A stretch of DNA of 64,000 bases from Amorphoplanes friuliensis DSM 7358 (GTDB lineage: Bacteria > Actinomycetota > Actinomycetes > Mycobacteriales > Micromonosporaceae), in contig NC_022657.1 in assembly GCF_000494755.1 (NCBI RefSeq), forward strand, positions 383,501 to 447,500, read 5' to 3'. The position numbers and the translations under genes are program-made. Below, piece by piece: positions 28,101-36,210 of the stretch; position 1 is the stretch's first letter, and every line of letters begins with the position of its first letter. Under the pieces are notes generated by a model. That model was not told the origin of the DNA, ran no database searches, and was given only the letters and a program-made list of their open reading frames with translations.

Positions 28101-28237
28101 TCCGGCTATGTCCTCCCGACGAGCGGACAGTCGCACAAAACCGGGAATGCCGCGTGTCCCCGGCGTCCCGTCGATGCGTCTCGCTCGTTGATCCGAGTAA
28201 CGTTCCGATTATCACTGCTGAGAGGGAGTGGCGACGC

Positions 28238-28867
28238 GTGTCGACACCAACCGTCACCACCGGACCGCTGCGGCGGGTTCCGGTGCAGGGCAGAAGCGTT
28301 GCCCGGGTCCAGCGCATGCTCGACGCCTGCGCGGAGCTGGTGGACGAGGTCGGGTACGAGGGCCTGACCACGACCCTGCTCGCCGAGCGGGCCGAGGTAG
28401 CCATCGGCTCGGTCTACCAGTTCTTCCCCGACAAGCGGGCCATCGTCCAGGCCCTCGCCATGCGCAACATGGACGCGTACCTGCAGAGTCTGTCGGCACG
28501 CTTCGCCAACGAGACGTTCGCCCACTGGTGGGACGGCGTGGACGCGGCGATAGACGCCTACATTCACATGCACCGCAGCGTGCCGGGCTTCCGGACGCTG
28601 CACTTCGGCGACGTGGTGGACCTCCATCTGCTCGACGCCGAGCGTGACAACAACGCCGTCATCGGTGACCGGCTCGCCGAACTCCTGGTGGACCAGTTCC
28701 AGCTGATGGACCGTGGCCGGCTCCGGTTCGCGCTGCTGATCGCCGTCGAGGCGTCGGACGCGCTGATCAAGCTGGCGTTCCGGCGCGACGTGACCGGTGA
28801 CGAGGCCGTGCTGACCGAGGCCAAGGCGCTGATCAGGGAATACCTGCACCGTCACGTTCCCGCGTGA
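28238..28867 (+). CDS. TetR/AcrR-family transcriptional regulator
   Basis: 209 aa from GTG 28238 (GGGAG 9 nt upstream). The N-terminal HTH reads VQRMLDACAELVDEVGYEGL, TTTLLAERAEVAIGSVYQFF, PDKRAIVQALAMRN, the classic TetR pattern with YQFFPDK. The ligand-binding domain follows (FAHWWDGVDAAIDAYIHMHR). Divergent from the lactone oxidase; likely controls it or itself. Convergent with the PLP-enzyme gene, 4 bp apart. Confidence 0.92.
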   Translation: MSTPTVTTGPLRRVPVQGRSVARVQRMLDACAELVDEVGYEGLTTTLLAERAEVAIGSVYQFFPDKRAIVQALAMRNMDAYLQSLSARFANETFAHWWDGVDAAIDAYIHMHRSVPGFRTLHFGDVVDLHLLDAERDNNAVIGDRLAELLVDQFQLMDRGRLRFALLIAVEASDALIKLAFRRDVTGDEAVLTEAKALIREYLHRHVPA

Positions 28868-28871
28868 CGCG

Positions 28872-30077
28872 CTAACCGAGGAACGCATACCCCTCTCCCC
28901 GGTACGTCGGGGTCGGCGCCGCGGTGTCGCCGTCAACGAGGTGCACCTCGTTGACGTGCTCACACAGCTCGCCGGCCTTGGCGTGGCGGAACCACACCCG
29001 GTCACCGGGTTGCAACTCGTCGGCCGCGGCGCCGACCAGTGGCGTCTGCACCTCACCGGCGCCCTCGTCGCCGCGGAAGCGCAGGCCCTCGGGCAGCCAC
29101 GGCGTCGGCTGCCGCGACGTCCCGGGCGGTCCCGAGGCGATCCAGCCGCCACCCAGCACGGTGGCGATCTTCGGCGCCGGGCGGCGGACCACCGACAGCG
29201 CGAAGAACGCCGCCGGTGTGGGCTGCCACGTGCGATAGGCGTCGAACAGCGTCGGGCCGTAGAGGCCGGAACCCGCGGCGATCTCGGTCACCGACGGGTC
29301 CGACGCGGTGGCCGCCATGCTGCCCGTGCCGCCACCGTTCACAAACTCGAGGTCGACGTGCTCGCGGACCGCCCGGACCGCGGCCATCCGGCGTTTGAGC
29401 AGCTCGGGCAGGCTGCGCCGTTGCATCATCCGGATGCCCCGGGCTCGCAGCGCCTGACCCGGCGGCTTGTCACCGAGCCCGGCGATGTGCGCCTCGTAGG
29501 CCATCATCCCGACCAGCTTGAAACCCTGCCGCTTGACCAGTTTGGCGGCGAGCGAGCCGGCCTGCGCTGCCGAGTGAATGGGAGACCGCCGGACCCCGAT
29601 GTGCAGCGGACCGGCGGGCCGCCAGGACGCGTCCAGCTCCAGGCAGATCCGCACGTCAGGACGTTGCCCGGGCGCGGCGACGGCGTCGACCAGGTCCAGG
29701 TGGGCGGGATTGTCGACCATGATGGCGATCGCGGCGGCCAGTTGCGGATCCGAGGCCAGTTCCGCGATCGCGGTCCGATCAACACTCGGGTACGCGACCA
29801 GCACGTCATCCGTGACGCCGCTGCGCACGAGCCAGATCGCCTCCGGCAACGTGTACGCCATCACTCCTGACCAGCCCGGACGGGCCAGGACGCGCTCGAG
29901 GAGGGCGCGGACGCGTACCGATTTGCTGGCGACCCGGATGGGTTTCCCGGCCGAGCGGACCGACAGCGCGGACGCGTTCGCGTCGAACGCGGCCAGGTCC
30001 ACGACGGCGAGCGGTGTCTCCAGGTGCCCGGTTGCACGATCCAGGCGCTTCCGCAGGGCACTGCGTTCGACGATCAC
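28872..30077 (-). CDS. PLP-dependent alanine racemase N-domain / D-threonine-aldolase-like enzyme
   Basis: 401 aa. The fold-type III N-terminal barrel includes IRVASKSVRVRALLERVL, where the Lys in ASK is the probable PLP Schiff-base residue (about Lys51). GMMAYEAHIAG and FVNGGGTGSM form the phosphate-binding region. C-terminal D-serine-dehydratase-like segment with PGDRVWFRHAKAGELCEHVN, whose His and Cys could bind metal. Commonly annotated 'amino acid deaminase/aldolase' and found next to the lactone oxidase in actinobacteria. Start GTG 30077 has no ribosome site; TTAAGT 7 nt upstream suggests a leaderless mRNA. Reaction not proven. Confidence 0.85.
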   Translation of the reverse strand: MIVERSALRKRLDRATGHLETPLAVVDLAAFDANASALSVRSAGKPIRVASKSVRVRALLERVLARPGWSGVMAYTLPEAIWLVRSGVTDDVLVAYPSVDRTAIAELASDPQLAAAIAIMVDNPAHLDLVDAVAAPGQRPDVRICLELDASWRPAGPLHIGVRRSPIHSAAQAGSLAAKLVKRQGFKLVGMMAYEAHIAGLGDKPPGQALRARGIRMMQRRSLPELLKRRMAAVRAVREHVDLEFVNGGGTGSMAATASDPSVTEIAAGSGLYGPTLFDAYRTWQPTPAAFFALSVVRRPAPKIATVLGGGWIASGPPGTSRQPTPWLPEGLRFRGDEGAGEVQTPLVGAAADELQPGDRVWFRHAKAGELCEHVNEVHLVDGDTAAPTPTYRGEGYAFLG

Positions 30078-30193
30078 GCCAGCAACTTAACCGCTGGCGG
30101 TCTTATGCGAAACACCTTCATTTATGCGCCACCCGAACGAGCGCAACCACGGTGAGCTGCGACCGCCCGTTAGAGTGCTTCGAGCAGTGACCA

Positions 30194-30212
30194 CGGGGAG
30201 GTAAGAGCCATC
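30194..30212 (+). promoter_or_regulatory. Ribosome-binding site preceding an AUC start codon
   Basis: GGGGAGG (30195-30201), then about 8 nt, then ATC (30210). No ATG, GTG or TTG exists in frame between the stop at 30171 and GTG 30321, while the protein encoded from ATC onward matches the N termini expected for this family. Decides the start of the MFS-Tmk gene. Confidence 0.6.
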
Positions 30213-33200
30213 AGCACCGAAACGAGCTCAGCACGCCAGGAAACGGGACCGGTAGACCTCTCGGGGGCCGCCGCTCTGCGTTCCGTCCTGCGGATCCGGC
30301 CCTTCCGCCGGCTGTGGCTCGTGCTCAGCGTGGCCTCGTTCGGCGACTGGATCGGCACCCTCGCCACCGCGCTCTTCGCCTCCCAGCAGGTGACCGGCAG
30401 CGTGGCCCAGGGCAGCGCTTTCTCCAGCACGATCGCGATCCGCCTGCTGCCCGCCCTCCTGCTCGGCCCGATCGCGGGTGTCATGGCCGACCGGTTCGAC
30501 CGGCGCTACACCATGGTCATCTGCGACATCCTGCGCTTTGTCATCTACGGCTCGATCCCCGTGGTCGCACTCTTCAGCGACTCCGGCGGCCTCACGGTCA
30601 CCTGGGCGGTCATCGCGACCTTCCTCGGCGAGACCGTCACCCTGATGTGGATCCCGGCCAAGGAGGCCGCGGTCCCCAACCTCATCCCCAAGGGCCGCCT
30701 CGAGGTCTCCAACCAGCTCACCCTGATCACCACGTACGGGATCACGCCCATCCTCGCCGCACTCGCCCTCGCGGCGCTGGACGGTGTGGTCCGCGGCCCG
30801 ATCGGCGGCCTGCCCGACTGGGCCGAGCCCGTCCAGATCGCGCTCTGGATCAACGCGTTCTCCCGGGCGGCCACCGCCGCGGTGGTCTTCTTCGGCATCA
30901 AGGAGATCAGCGAGGGCCATCGGGAACGCAAGGAGAAGAACGCCGAGACCTCGATGTTCCGCCAGTTCGTCGAGGGCTGGAAATACATCGGCGGCACGCC
31001 CTTCGTCCGCGGTCTCGTGCTGGGCATCTTCGGCGCGTTCGCGGGCGCCGGCATCGTCATCGGCACCGCCCGCTTCTTCACCGCCTCCCTCGGCGCCGGT
31101 GACGCGGCCTTCTACCTGCTCTTCGCGACCCTGTTCATCGGCCTCGCGATCGGCATCGGCCTCGGCCCGATGATCGTCAAGGAACTGTCGCGCCGCCGCT
31201 GGTTCGGCATGAGCATCGTGCTCGCCAGCGGCGCCGTCGGCTTCCTGTCCGTGGCGTTCCACCTGTCCATGGCGCTGTTCGGCGCGCTCTTCGTGGGCGC
31301 GGGCGCCGGCATGGCGTTCCTCGCCGGTGTCACCCTGCTCGGCGGCCAGGTCAACGACGAGGTCCGCGGCCGCGTCTTTGCCGTGGTGCAGATCGGCGCC
31401 CGCCTGGTCCTGCTCCTGGCGATCTCACTCGCCGGTCTGCTGGTCGGCCTGGGCAGCTCCCGCACGGTCTCCGCGGGCAGCATCTCCGTCGACATCTCGT
31501 CGACCCGCATCCTGCTGCTCGTCGCCGGGGTCATCGGCGTCTGGACAGGCATCAGCGCGTTCCGGCAGATGGACGACAAGCAGGGCGTACCCGTCCTCGC
31601 CGACCTCTGGAGCTCGATCCGCGGCCGCCCGCTCTCCCCGGGCGAGCAGTTCACCCGCCAGGGCATCTTCGTGGTCTTCGAAGGCGGCGAGGGCGCCGGC
31701 AAATCGACGCAGGTCACCCGCCTCTCCGAAGCCCTTATCGAAGCCGGCCATGACGTCGTCGTCACCCGCGAACCCGGCGCGACCGACATGGGCGCCCGCA
31801 TCCGCAGCCTGGTCCTCTCCAACGGCGACAACTCGGACGCGCCGTCCCCGCGCGCCGAGGCCCTGCTCTACGCCGCAGACCGCGCCCACCACGTGGCGAC
31901 TGTCGTCCGCCCGGCACTCGGACGCGGCGCCGTGGTGATCAGCGACCGGTACGTCGACTCCTCCCTGGCCTACCAGGGCGCCGGCCGTACGCTGCCCGTC
32001 CAGGAAATCTCCTGGCTGTCCTCCTGGGCGACCGGTGGCCTCAAACCCGACCTCGTCGTCCTGCTCGACGTCGACCCGACCGTGGGACTGAGCCGCGTCG
32101 ACAGCCGCGGCCAGGGCACGGACCGGCTCGAGAGCGAATCCCGCTCCTTCCACGAACGCGTCCGCTACGCCTTCCTCGACCTGGCCTCCGCCGACCCGAA
32201 GCGCTACCTGGTCCTCGACGCGGCCCGGCCCGCGGAAGAGATTGCGGACGTGGTCGCCACCAGACTCAACAGCCTGTTGACCTCCGGCGACGACAGCCAC
32301 CCGGAGCCCGCATCGACGGCGGTCCCACCCGGCCCGGACCTGAACGCCCCCGACCTGGCCGCGTCCCACGCCGGCCCGGACGAAACGCTGATCATGCAAA
32401 CGGGCGCCTCGCCGGACGCCACGATGGTGATCCGCCCGGGCGCCGGCCCCGACGACACGATGCTCGTCCGACCCGCCGACTCCGACGACCCGAACGCGAC
32501 GATGGTGGTCCGCGCGGCCTCCACCGACCCGAACGCCACGATGGTCGTCCGCCCGGCCTCCACGGACCCGAACGCGACCATGGTCGTCCGGGCCCCATCG
32601 TCCGACGACCCGGACGCGACGTCGGTGGTCCGTTCGCCTTCGACCGACCCGGACGCCACCTCGATCGTTCGCTCGCCTTCGACGGACCCGGACGCGACCT
32701 CGATCGTGCGGTCGCCCTCGACCGACCCGGACGCGACCTCAATTGTCCGTTTGCCCTCGACCGACCCGGACGCGACGTCGATTGTTCGTTCGCCTTCGAC
32801 GGACCCGGACGCGACGTCGGTCGTTCGCTCGCCTTCGACGGACCCGGACGCGACGTCGGTCGTGCGGTCGCCGTCCACCGACCCGGATGCAACTTCCGTG
32901 GTGCGTGCGCCTGCTGACGATGCGGACGCGACGTCGGTCGTCGGACCAGCGTCCGACGATCCTGAGGCGACGACGGTCGTGGGTGCGTCTGCTGATGACT
33001 TGGAGGCGAGCTCGGTGGTGTCGTCCGCCCCCGTCGAGCAGCCTGCCGTCGCGGAGCCGGGCTCCGACGACGCGGACGCGGGCTCCGTCGGAAGTCCCGC
33101 CCCTGAGTCTGAGGAAACGACTTCTGCGGATGCGGTTACGACTTCCGCCGACGCCGACGCCGACGGGGTTTCGGCTGCGCCGGCATCTTCCGGTGACGGC

Positions 33201-33425
33201 GAGCTGGGGGCGGTTGACGGTGAGGTCAGTGAGCGCGCCGGTTCTGCTTCTGGGGGCGAGGGCGGGGCGCGGGGTGCTGAGCGGGTTGGTGCTGGTGAGC
33301 GGGTCGAGCGCGTGGGTGCGGTTGATGAGGATGAGACGCCGTACGAAATCTTGGAAGATCTGACCGGGAACCGGGCGCAGGCTGCCGGGGACGATGAGCC
33401 ACCGCAGGTGGGCACGCGGGCGTGA
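30210..33425 (+). CDS. tmk: MFS transporter - thymidylate kinase fusion with threonine-repeat tail
   Basis: 1071 aa if initiated at ATC 30210 (starts XSTETSSARQETGPVDLSG); the first conventional codon, GTG 30321, would remove 37 residues including the conserved RIRPFRRLWLVLS leading into TM1. Residues about 30-465 form a 12-TM major facilitator. About 483-690 is a thymidylate kinase: P-loop FEGGEGAGKSTQ, DRY-type motif SDRYVDSSLAYQGAGR, and a DRLE lid region. It phosphorylates dTMP for dTTP synthesis. Residues about 724-937 consist of 16-17 repeats of 12-14 aa with core DPDATS(V/I)VR, and the rest is an acidic disordered tail. The MFS-Tmk fusion itself is known in actinobacteria. Precedes holB by 19 bp, likely one operon. 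Confidence 0.9.
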   Translation: MSTETSSARQETGPVDLSGAAALRSVLRIRPFRRLWLVLSVASFGDWIGTLATALFASQQVTGSVAQGSAFSSTIAIRLLPALLLGPIAGVMADRFDRRYTMVICDILRFVIYGSIPVVALFSDSGGLTVTWAVIATFLGETVTLMWIPAKEAAVPNLIPKGRLEVSNQLTLITTYGITPILAALALAALDGVVRGPIGGLPDWAEPVQIALWINAFSRAATAAVVFFGIKEISEGHRERKEKNAETSMFRQFVEGWKYIGGTPFVRGLVLGIFGAFAGAGIVIGTARFFTASLGAGDAAFYLLFATLFIGLAIGIGLGPMIVKELSRRRWFGMSIVLASGAVGFLSVAFHLSMALFGALFVGAGAGMAFLAGVTLLGGQVNDEVRGRVFAVVQIGARLVLLLAISLAGLLVGLGSSRTVSAGSISVDISSTRILLLVAGVIGVWTGISAFRQMDDKQGVPVLADLWSSIRGRPLSPGEQFTRQGIFVVFEGGEGAGKSTQVTRLSEALIEAGHDVVVTREPGATDMGARIRSLVLSNGDNSDAPSPRAEALLYAADRAHHVATVVRPALGRGAVVISDRYVDSSLAYQGAGRTLPVQEISWLSSWATGGLKPDLVVLLDVDPTVGLSRVDSRGQGTDRLESESRSFHERVRYAFLDLASADPKRYLVLDAARPAEEIADVVATRLNSLLTSGDDSHPEPASTAVPPGPDLNAPDLAASHAGPDETLIMQTGASPDATMVIRPGAGPDDTMLVRPADSDDPNATMVVRAASTDPNATMVVRPASTDPNATMVVRAPSSDDPDATSVVRSPSTDPDATSIVRSPSTDPDATSIVRSPSTDPDATSIVRLPSTDPDATSIVRSPSTDPDATSVVRSPSTDPDATSVVRSPSTDPDATSVVRAPADDADATSVVGPASDDPEATTVVGASADDLEASSVVSSAPVEQPAVAEPGSDDADAGSVGSPAPESEETTSADAVTTSADADADGVSAAPASSGDGELGAVDGEVSERAGSASGGEGGARGAERVGAGERVERVGAVDEDETPYEILEDLTGNRAQAAGDDEPPQVGTRA
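32412..33020 (+). repeat. In-frame tandem repeat encoding DAT(S/M)(V/I)VR units
   Basis: About 16 degenerate copies of a 36-42 nt unit inside the tmk fusion. Copies 7-14 are the most uniform (PDATSVVRSPSTD) and outer copies diverge (PNATMVVR first, PEATTVVG later). The unit repeats as protein, with codon changes between copies, which argues for selection on the peptide. Confidence 0.9.
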
Positions 33426-33444
33426 AAGAGCGAGAATCGACGCC

Positions 33445-34638
33445 ATGAGTGTGTTCGCCGACCTGGTCGGGCAGGACGAGGCTGTCGAGACGATGAGCCG
33501 GGCCGCGGCCGCCGCCGCCCGGATCGTCGCCGGTGACAACGTCACGGCCAACGGTGCGATGACCCACGCCTGGATCTTCACCGGGCCGCCGGGATCGGGC
33601 CGCTCGGTGGCCGCCCGCGCGCTGGCCGCGGCCCTGGAATGCGAACGCGACGGCACCGGCTGCGGTGAATGCCACGGCTGCCACACCGTGCTCGGCGGGA
33701 CGCATGCCGACGTGCGCTTTGTGGTTCCCGAAGGCCTGTCCATCGGTGTGAACGAGATGCGCGCCCTCGTGCTGCGCGCCGGCACCGCGCCTTCCGGCGG
33801 GCGGTGGCAGGCCGTGGTGGTCGAGGACGCGGACCGGCTCACCGAGGCGGCCGGGAACGCCCTGCTCAAGGCGATCGAGGAGCCTCCTCCGCGCACCGTT
33901 TTTCTGCTCTGCACACCGTCGACCCATCCGGACGACATCTCGGTGACCATCCGCTCGCGGTGCCGGGTCGTGCCGTTGCGGCAGCCCCCGGCCGAGGCCG
34001 TGGCCGAGATGCTGGTCCGTCGTGACGGGATCGCGCCGGACGTCGCATCGTGGGCTGCGGCCGCCGCGCAGGGACATGTCGGTCGCGCCCGGCGGCTCGC
34101 GAACGACCCTGAGGCCCGTGGCCGGCGTGAGGCAGTGCTGGCCGTTCCGCGCCGGCTGACCGGTGTGGGCGCCTGCTTCGACGCGGCCTCAGCCCTGATT
34201 GCGGCCACCGAAACCGAGGCTGCCACGGCCTTCGCCGAGAACGACAGCACCGAACGGGCTGCCCTCGAGCAGGCCCTCGGCGCCGGCGGCACGGGCCGGG
34301 GCGCGGCGGGCGCGATGCGGGGTTCGGCCGGACAGATCAAGGAGCTCGAGAAGCGCCAGAAGTCCCGGTCGACACGGTCGCAGCGTGACGCCCTGGACCG
34401 TGCGCTGGTGGACCTGGCCGGCTTCTACCGCGACGTGCTGGTGACAAATCTGCGCGCACCGGTCGCGGTGGTGCACTCCGACATCGCGCAACAGTCGTCG
34501 GCCGCCGCCGAGAAGTGGTCGCCCGAAAGCACCCTGCGCCGGCTCGAGGCGATCCTGGCCTGCCGCGACGCGATCGAGCAGAACGTCAAGCCGAAGATCG
34601 CCGTCGAGGCGATGATGCTCAACCTCTGGCGCGGTTAA
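33445..34638 (+). CDS. holB: DNA polymerase III clamp-loader subunit delta'
   Basis: 397 aa from ATG 33445. AAA+ clamp-loader fold: WIFTGPPGSGRSVAARALA, with the P-loop Lys replaced by Arg (GSGRS), consistent with an ATP-inactive delta'. Zinc module C-x8-C-x2-C-x2-C starting at LECERDGTGCGECHGC. DADRLTEAAGNALLKAIEEP and SRCRVVPLR (SRC motif) follow. Helps load the sliding clamp at the replisome. 19 bp after tmk, the conserved tmk-holB order. Confidence 0.93.
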   Translation: MSVFADLVGQDEAVETMSRAAAAAARIVAGDNVTANGAMTHAWIFTGPPGSGRSVAARALAAALECERDGTGCGECHGCHTVLGGTHADVRFVVPEGLSIGVNEMRALVLRAGTAPSGGRWQAVVVEDADRLTEAAGNALLKAIEEPPPRTVFLLCTPSTHPDDISVTIRSRCRVVPLRQPPAEAVAEMLVRRDGIAPDVASWAAAAAQGHVGRARRLANDPEARGRREAVLAVPRRLTGVGACFDAASALIAATETEAATAFAENDSTERAALEQALGAGGTGRGAAGAMRGSAGQIKELEKRQKSRSTRSQRDALDRALVDLAGFYRDVLVTNLRAPVAVVHSDIAQQSSAAAEKWSPESTLRRLEAILACRDAIEQNVKPKIAVEAMMLNLWRG

Positions 34639-34737
34639 TCCACAGGGGACGCGAAAGGCTGCACACGGGTCACTCGAACGGGTACGGTTCGGTGTCGTAA
34701 CGCAACCATGGCGGTACGCCCGGTGAGGAGCCTGCGG

Positions 34738-35064
34738 ATGCCCCGCGAGATCGACGAGGCATGGATCGACGAGGCGATCGACCGTTACCGCCGCCTCGAC
34801 GTGCTGCGGGGCGAGTTCGAGAAGGCGGTCGCCGGTCACGTGGTCTCGGTGCACTCACCGGACGACTCGATCGAGGTGCTGGTGACCGCGGCGGGCGAGA
34901 TCACCGACGTCCGCATCCGCGGCAGCCTGCAGCACCGCAGCGCAGCCGAGCTGGCCCGGGAGGTGCAAGCGGTGGTGACAACGGCAACCGAGGCGGCCCG
35001 CTGGGCCAGGCAGAAGCTCCACGACGAGGTGTTCGGTGCGTTCCGATCGCTGGGGGAGCGCTGA
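34738..35064 (+). CDS. YbaB/EbfC-like nucleoid-associated protein
   Basis: 108 aa from ATG 34738, selected over ATG 34708 because GAGGAG lies 7 nt upstream. Helix-sheet-helix of YbaB type: YRRLDVLRGEFEKAVAGHVV, then HSPDDSIEVLVTAAGEITDVRI, then AAELAREVQAVVTTATEAAR. In actinobacteria this variant is commonly the first gene of small EspC/WXG operons, not the recR-linked YbaB. Overlaps the next gene by 1 nt (TGATG). It could bind DNA or act as a structural partner. Confidence 0.8.
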   Translation: MPREIDEAWIDEAIDRYRRLDVLRGEFEKAVAGHVVSVHSPDDSIEVLVTAAGEITDVRIRGSLQHRSAAELAREVQAVVTTATEAARWARQKLHDEVFGAFRSLGER

Positions 35065-35360
35065 TGGAAAAGCTGGCCGAGCGCTTGGACTCCGCGGCTG
35101 ACGCGTTGACCACAGTGGACCGCTCGCTGTCCGCGCACGCTGCTTCCGCGAGCGCTTTCGGCGCCGACGACGAGGGTGTGCCGGGTCGCCTGGGCCGCCA
35201 GCTTCATGAACGCTGGCTGGCCGTGCTCGCCGCCCGTTCTCAGGAGGCTGCCGCCGCGGCCGCCCGGCTGACGGAACTCGCGGCGGACGTTCGCCTGGCC
35301 GCAAAGAACTACACGGAGACCGACGACGAGGTCGCCCGCCGGATCCGCCGGGGCATCTGA
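35064..35360 (+). CDS. EspC-like ESX/type VII secretion substrate candidate
   Basis: 98 aa, all helical. The C-terminal NYTETDDEVARRI fits the YxxxD/E type VII export signal, and the overall size and Ala-rich helices (LAAKNYTETDDEVA) match the EspC (ESX-1 secretion-associated) family. No cleavable signal or TM. It begins at the TGATG overlap with the YbaB-like gene and ends overlapping the next ATG, so all three are coupled. No ESX machine genes are in the window; secretion would need one elsewhere. Confidence 0.65.
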   Translation: MEKLAERLDSAADALTTVDRSLSAHAASASAFGADDEGVPGRLGRQLHERWLAVLAARSQEAAAAAARLTELAADVRLAAKNYTETDDEVARRIRRGI

Positions 35361-35965
35361 TGGACCGACTCGACCGCATTCTCGACACGGCCGCGCCTCT
35401 GCTGCGCCGCATCGACGCCATCCTCGCCGCCGGCGGCGCGCCACCGCAGCACCGTGTGTGGGCCGAGCTGCGCCGGGTCCGGCTGCTGCCGGGTGACGCC
35501 GTACGCAGCGTGGCGGTGCTGCGGCCCGAGGAGCTGCTCGACGCGGCCCCGGAGCTTCGTGCCGACGCCCGGGCCTACGTGGTGCTTGCTGCGTCGCTCC
35601 CCGGCCCTGGTGAGTGGGCAGGCGCCGCAGCTGACAACTATGACCGGGCCCGCAGCCGAGCGGCCGACCATCTCAGCGGAACTGAACAGAGTCTGGGCGC
35701 CCGCCTGGACCGAACAGCGGACCTGGCCGACAACCTGATCGCCTGGATGCAGGACACCCGCGACGCGGTGGCCGACGCACTGGCCCAAGCTCTGAGCTCG
35801 ACGGAGGCGATCGCGCTGGCCGGCGACAAGCCGGACCTGGCCTCGGCCCGCGAACTCGAGGCAGCGGCTGACGTGGCAGCTTTGCTGCTGGCCGCAGTCG
35901 CCGACGGCTGCGTCACGGCCACCGACCTCCTGCACGACACCGCCGAGCTGGCCGAAGCCCACTGA
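35360..35965 (+). CDS. WXG-motif-bearing helical protein, likely partner of the EspC-like protein
   Basis: 201 aa, helical. The central WAGAAADNYDRARSRAADHL resembles a WXG100 turn (W-x-G) with flanking helices; the C-terminal half is Ala/Leu helical (ALSSTEAIALAGDKPDLASA). No signal peptide. The 1-nt overlap with the EspC-like gene suggests a co-expressed, possibly heterodimeric, pair. Exact family not recognised. Followed by hairpins at 35975-36036. Confidence 0.65.
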   Translation: MDRLDRILDTAAPLLRRIDAILAAGGAPPQHRVWAELRRVRLLPGDAVRSVAVLRPEELLDAAPELRADARAYVVLAASLPGPGEWAGAAADNYDRARSRAADHLSGTEQSLGARLDRTADLADNLIAWMQDTRDAVADALAQALSSTEAIALAGDKPDLASARELEAAADVAALLLAAVADGCVTATDLLHDTAELAEAH

Positions 35966-35974
35966 GCCGGCCGG

Positions 35975-35999
35975 GTTGCCATCGAGCCGGCATGGCAAC
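35975..35999 (+). other. Inverted repeat after the WXG-protein gene
   Basis: 7-bp stem GTTGCCA (35975-35981) / TGGCAAC (35993-35999), immediately upstream of the larger hairpin at 36000. Confidence 0.4.
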
Positions 36000-36036
36000 G
36001 GCGCCGCGCTCGGATACCGGTTCCGAGAGCGGCGCC
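36000..36036 (+). terminator. Terminator of the YbaB/EspC/WXG operon
   Basis: 14-bp stem GGCGCCGCGCTCGG / CCGAGAGCGGCGCC (one mismatch), loop of 9 nt, 34 bp after the stop at 35965. The remaining 36037-36210 shows no gene. Confidence 0.7.
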
Positions 36037-36210
36037 GCGACCTCCTGCACCCCCCGCAGGCTCAGGTCCCACTCAACGCCTCAGGCGGGGCTTTGTCGCC
36101 GGGTGCGGCTGTGAATCGGCCGCTCGGTCGAAGCAGGACAACCCCTGCGGCGTAAGCAAACCCTGCCAACGGTCGGCACGTTTCACCTCGACGGGCCATA
36201 TCGAAGTTGC

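Noticed and set aside
32412..33020. Possible CRISPR array
   Set aside because: Regular 36-42 nt repeats, but no unique spacers; units are continuous, in frame and conserved as peptide.
33866..34854. Minus-strand frames opposite holB and the YbaB-like gene
   Set aside because: Shadows of genes with clear motifs on the plus strand.
36100..36200. GEMM-like fragment (GCAAACCCTGCC) in the gap before 36211
   Set aside because: A short chance match; the surrounding stems and conserved core of the riboswitch are missing.
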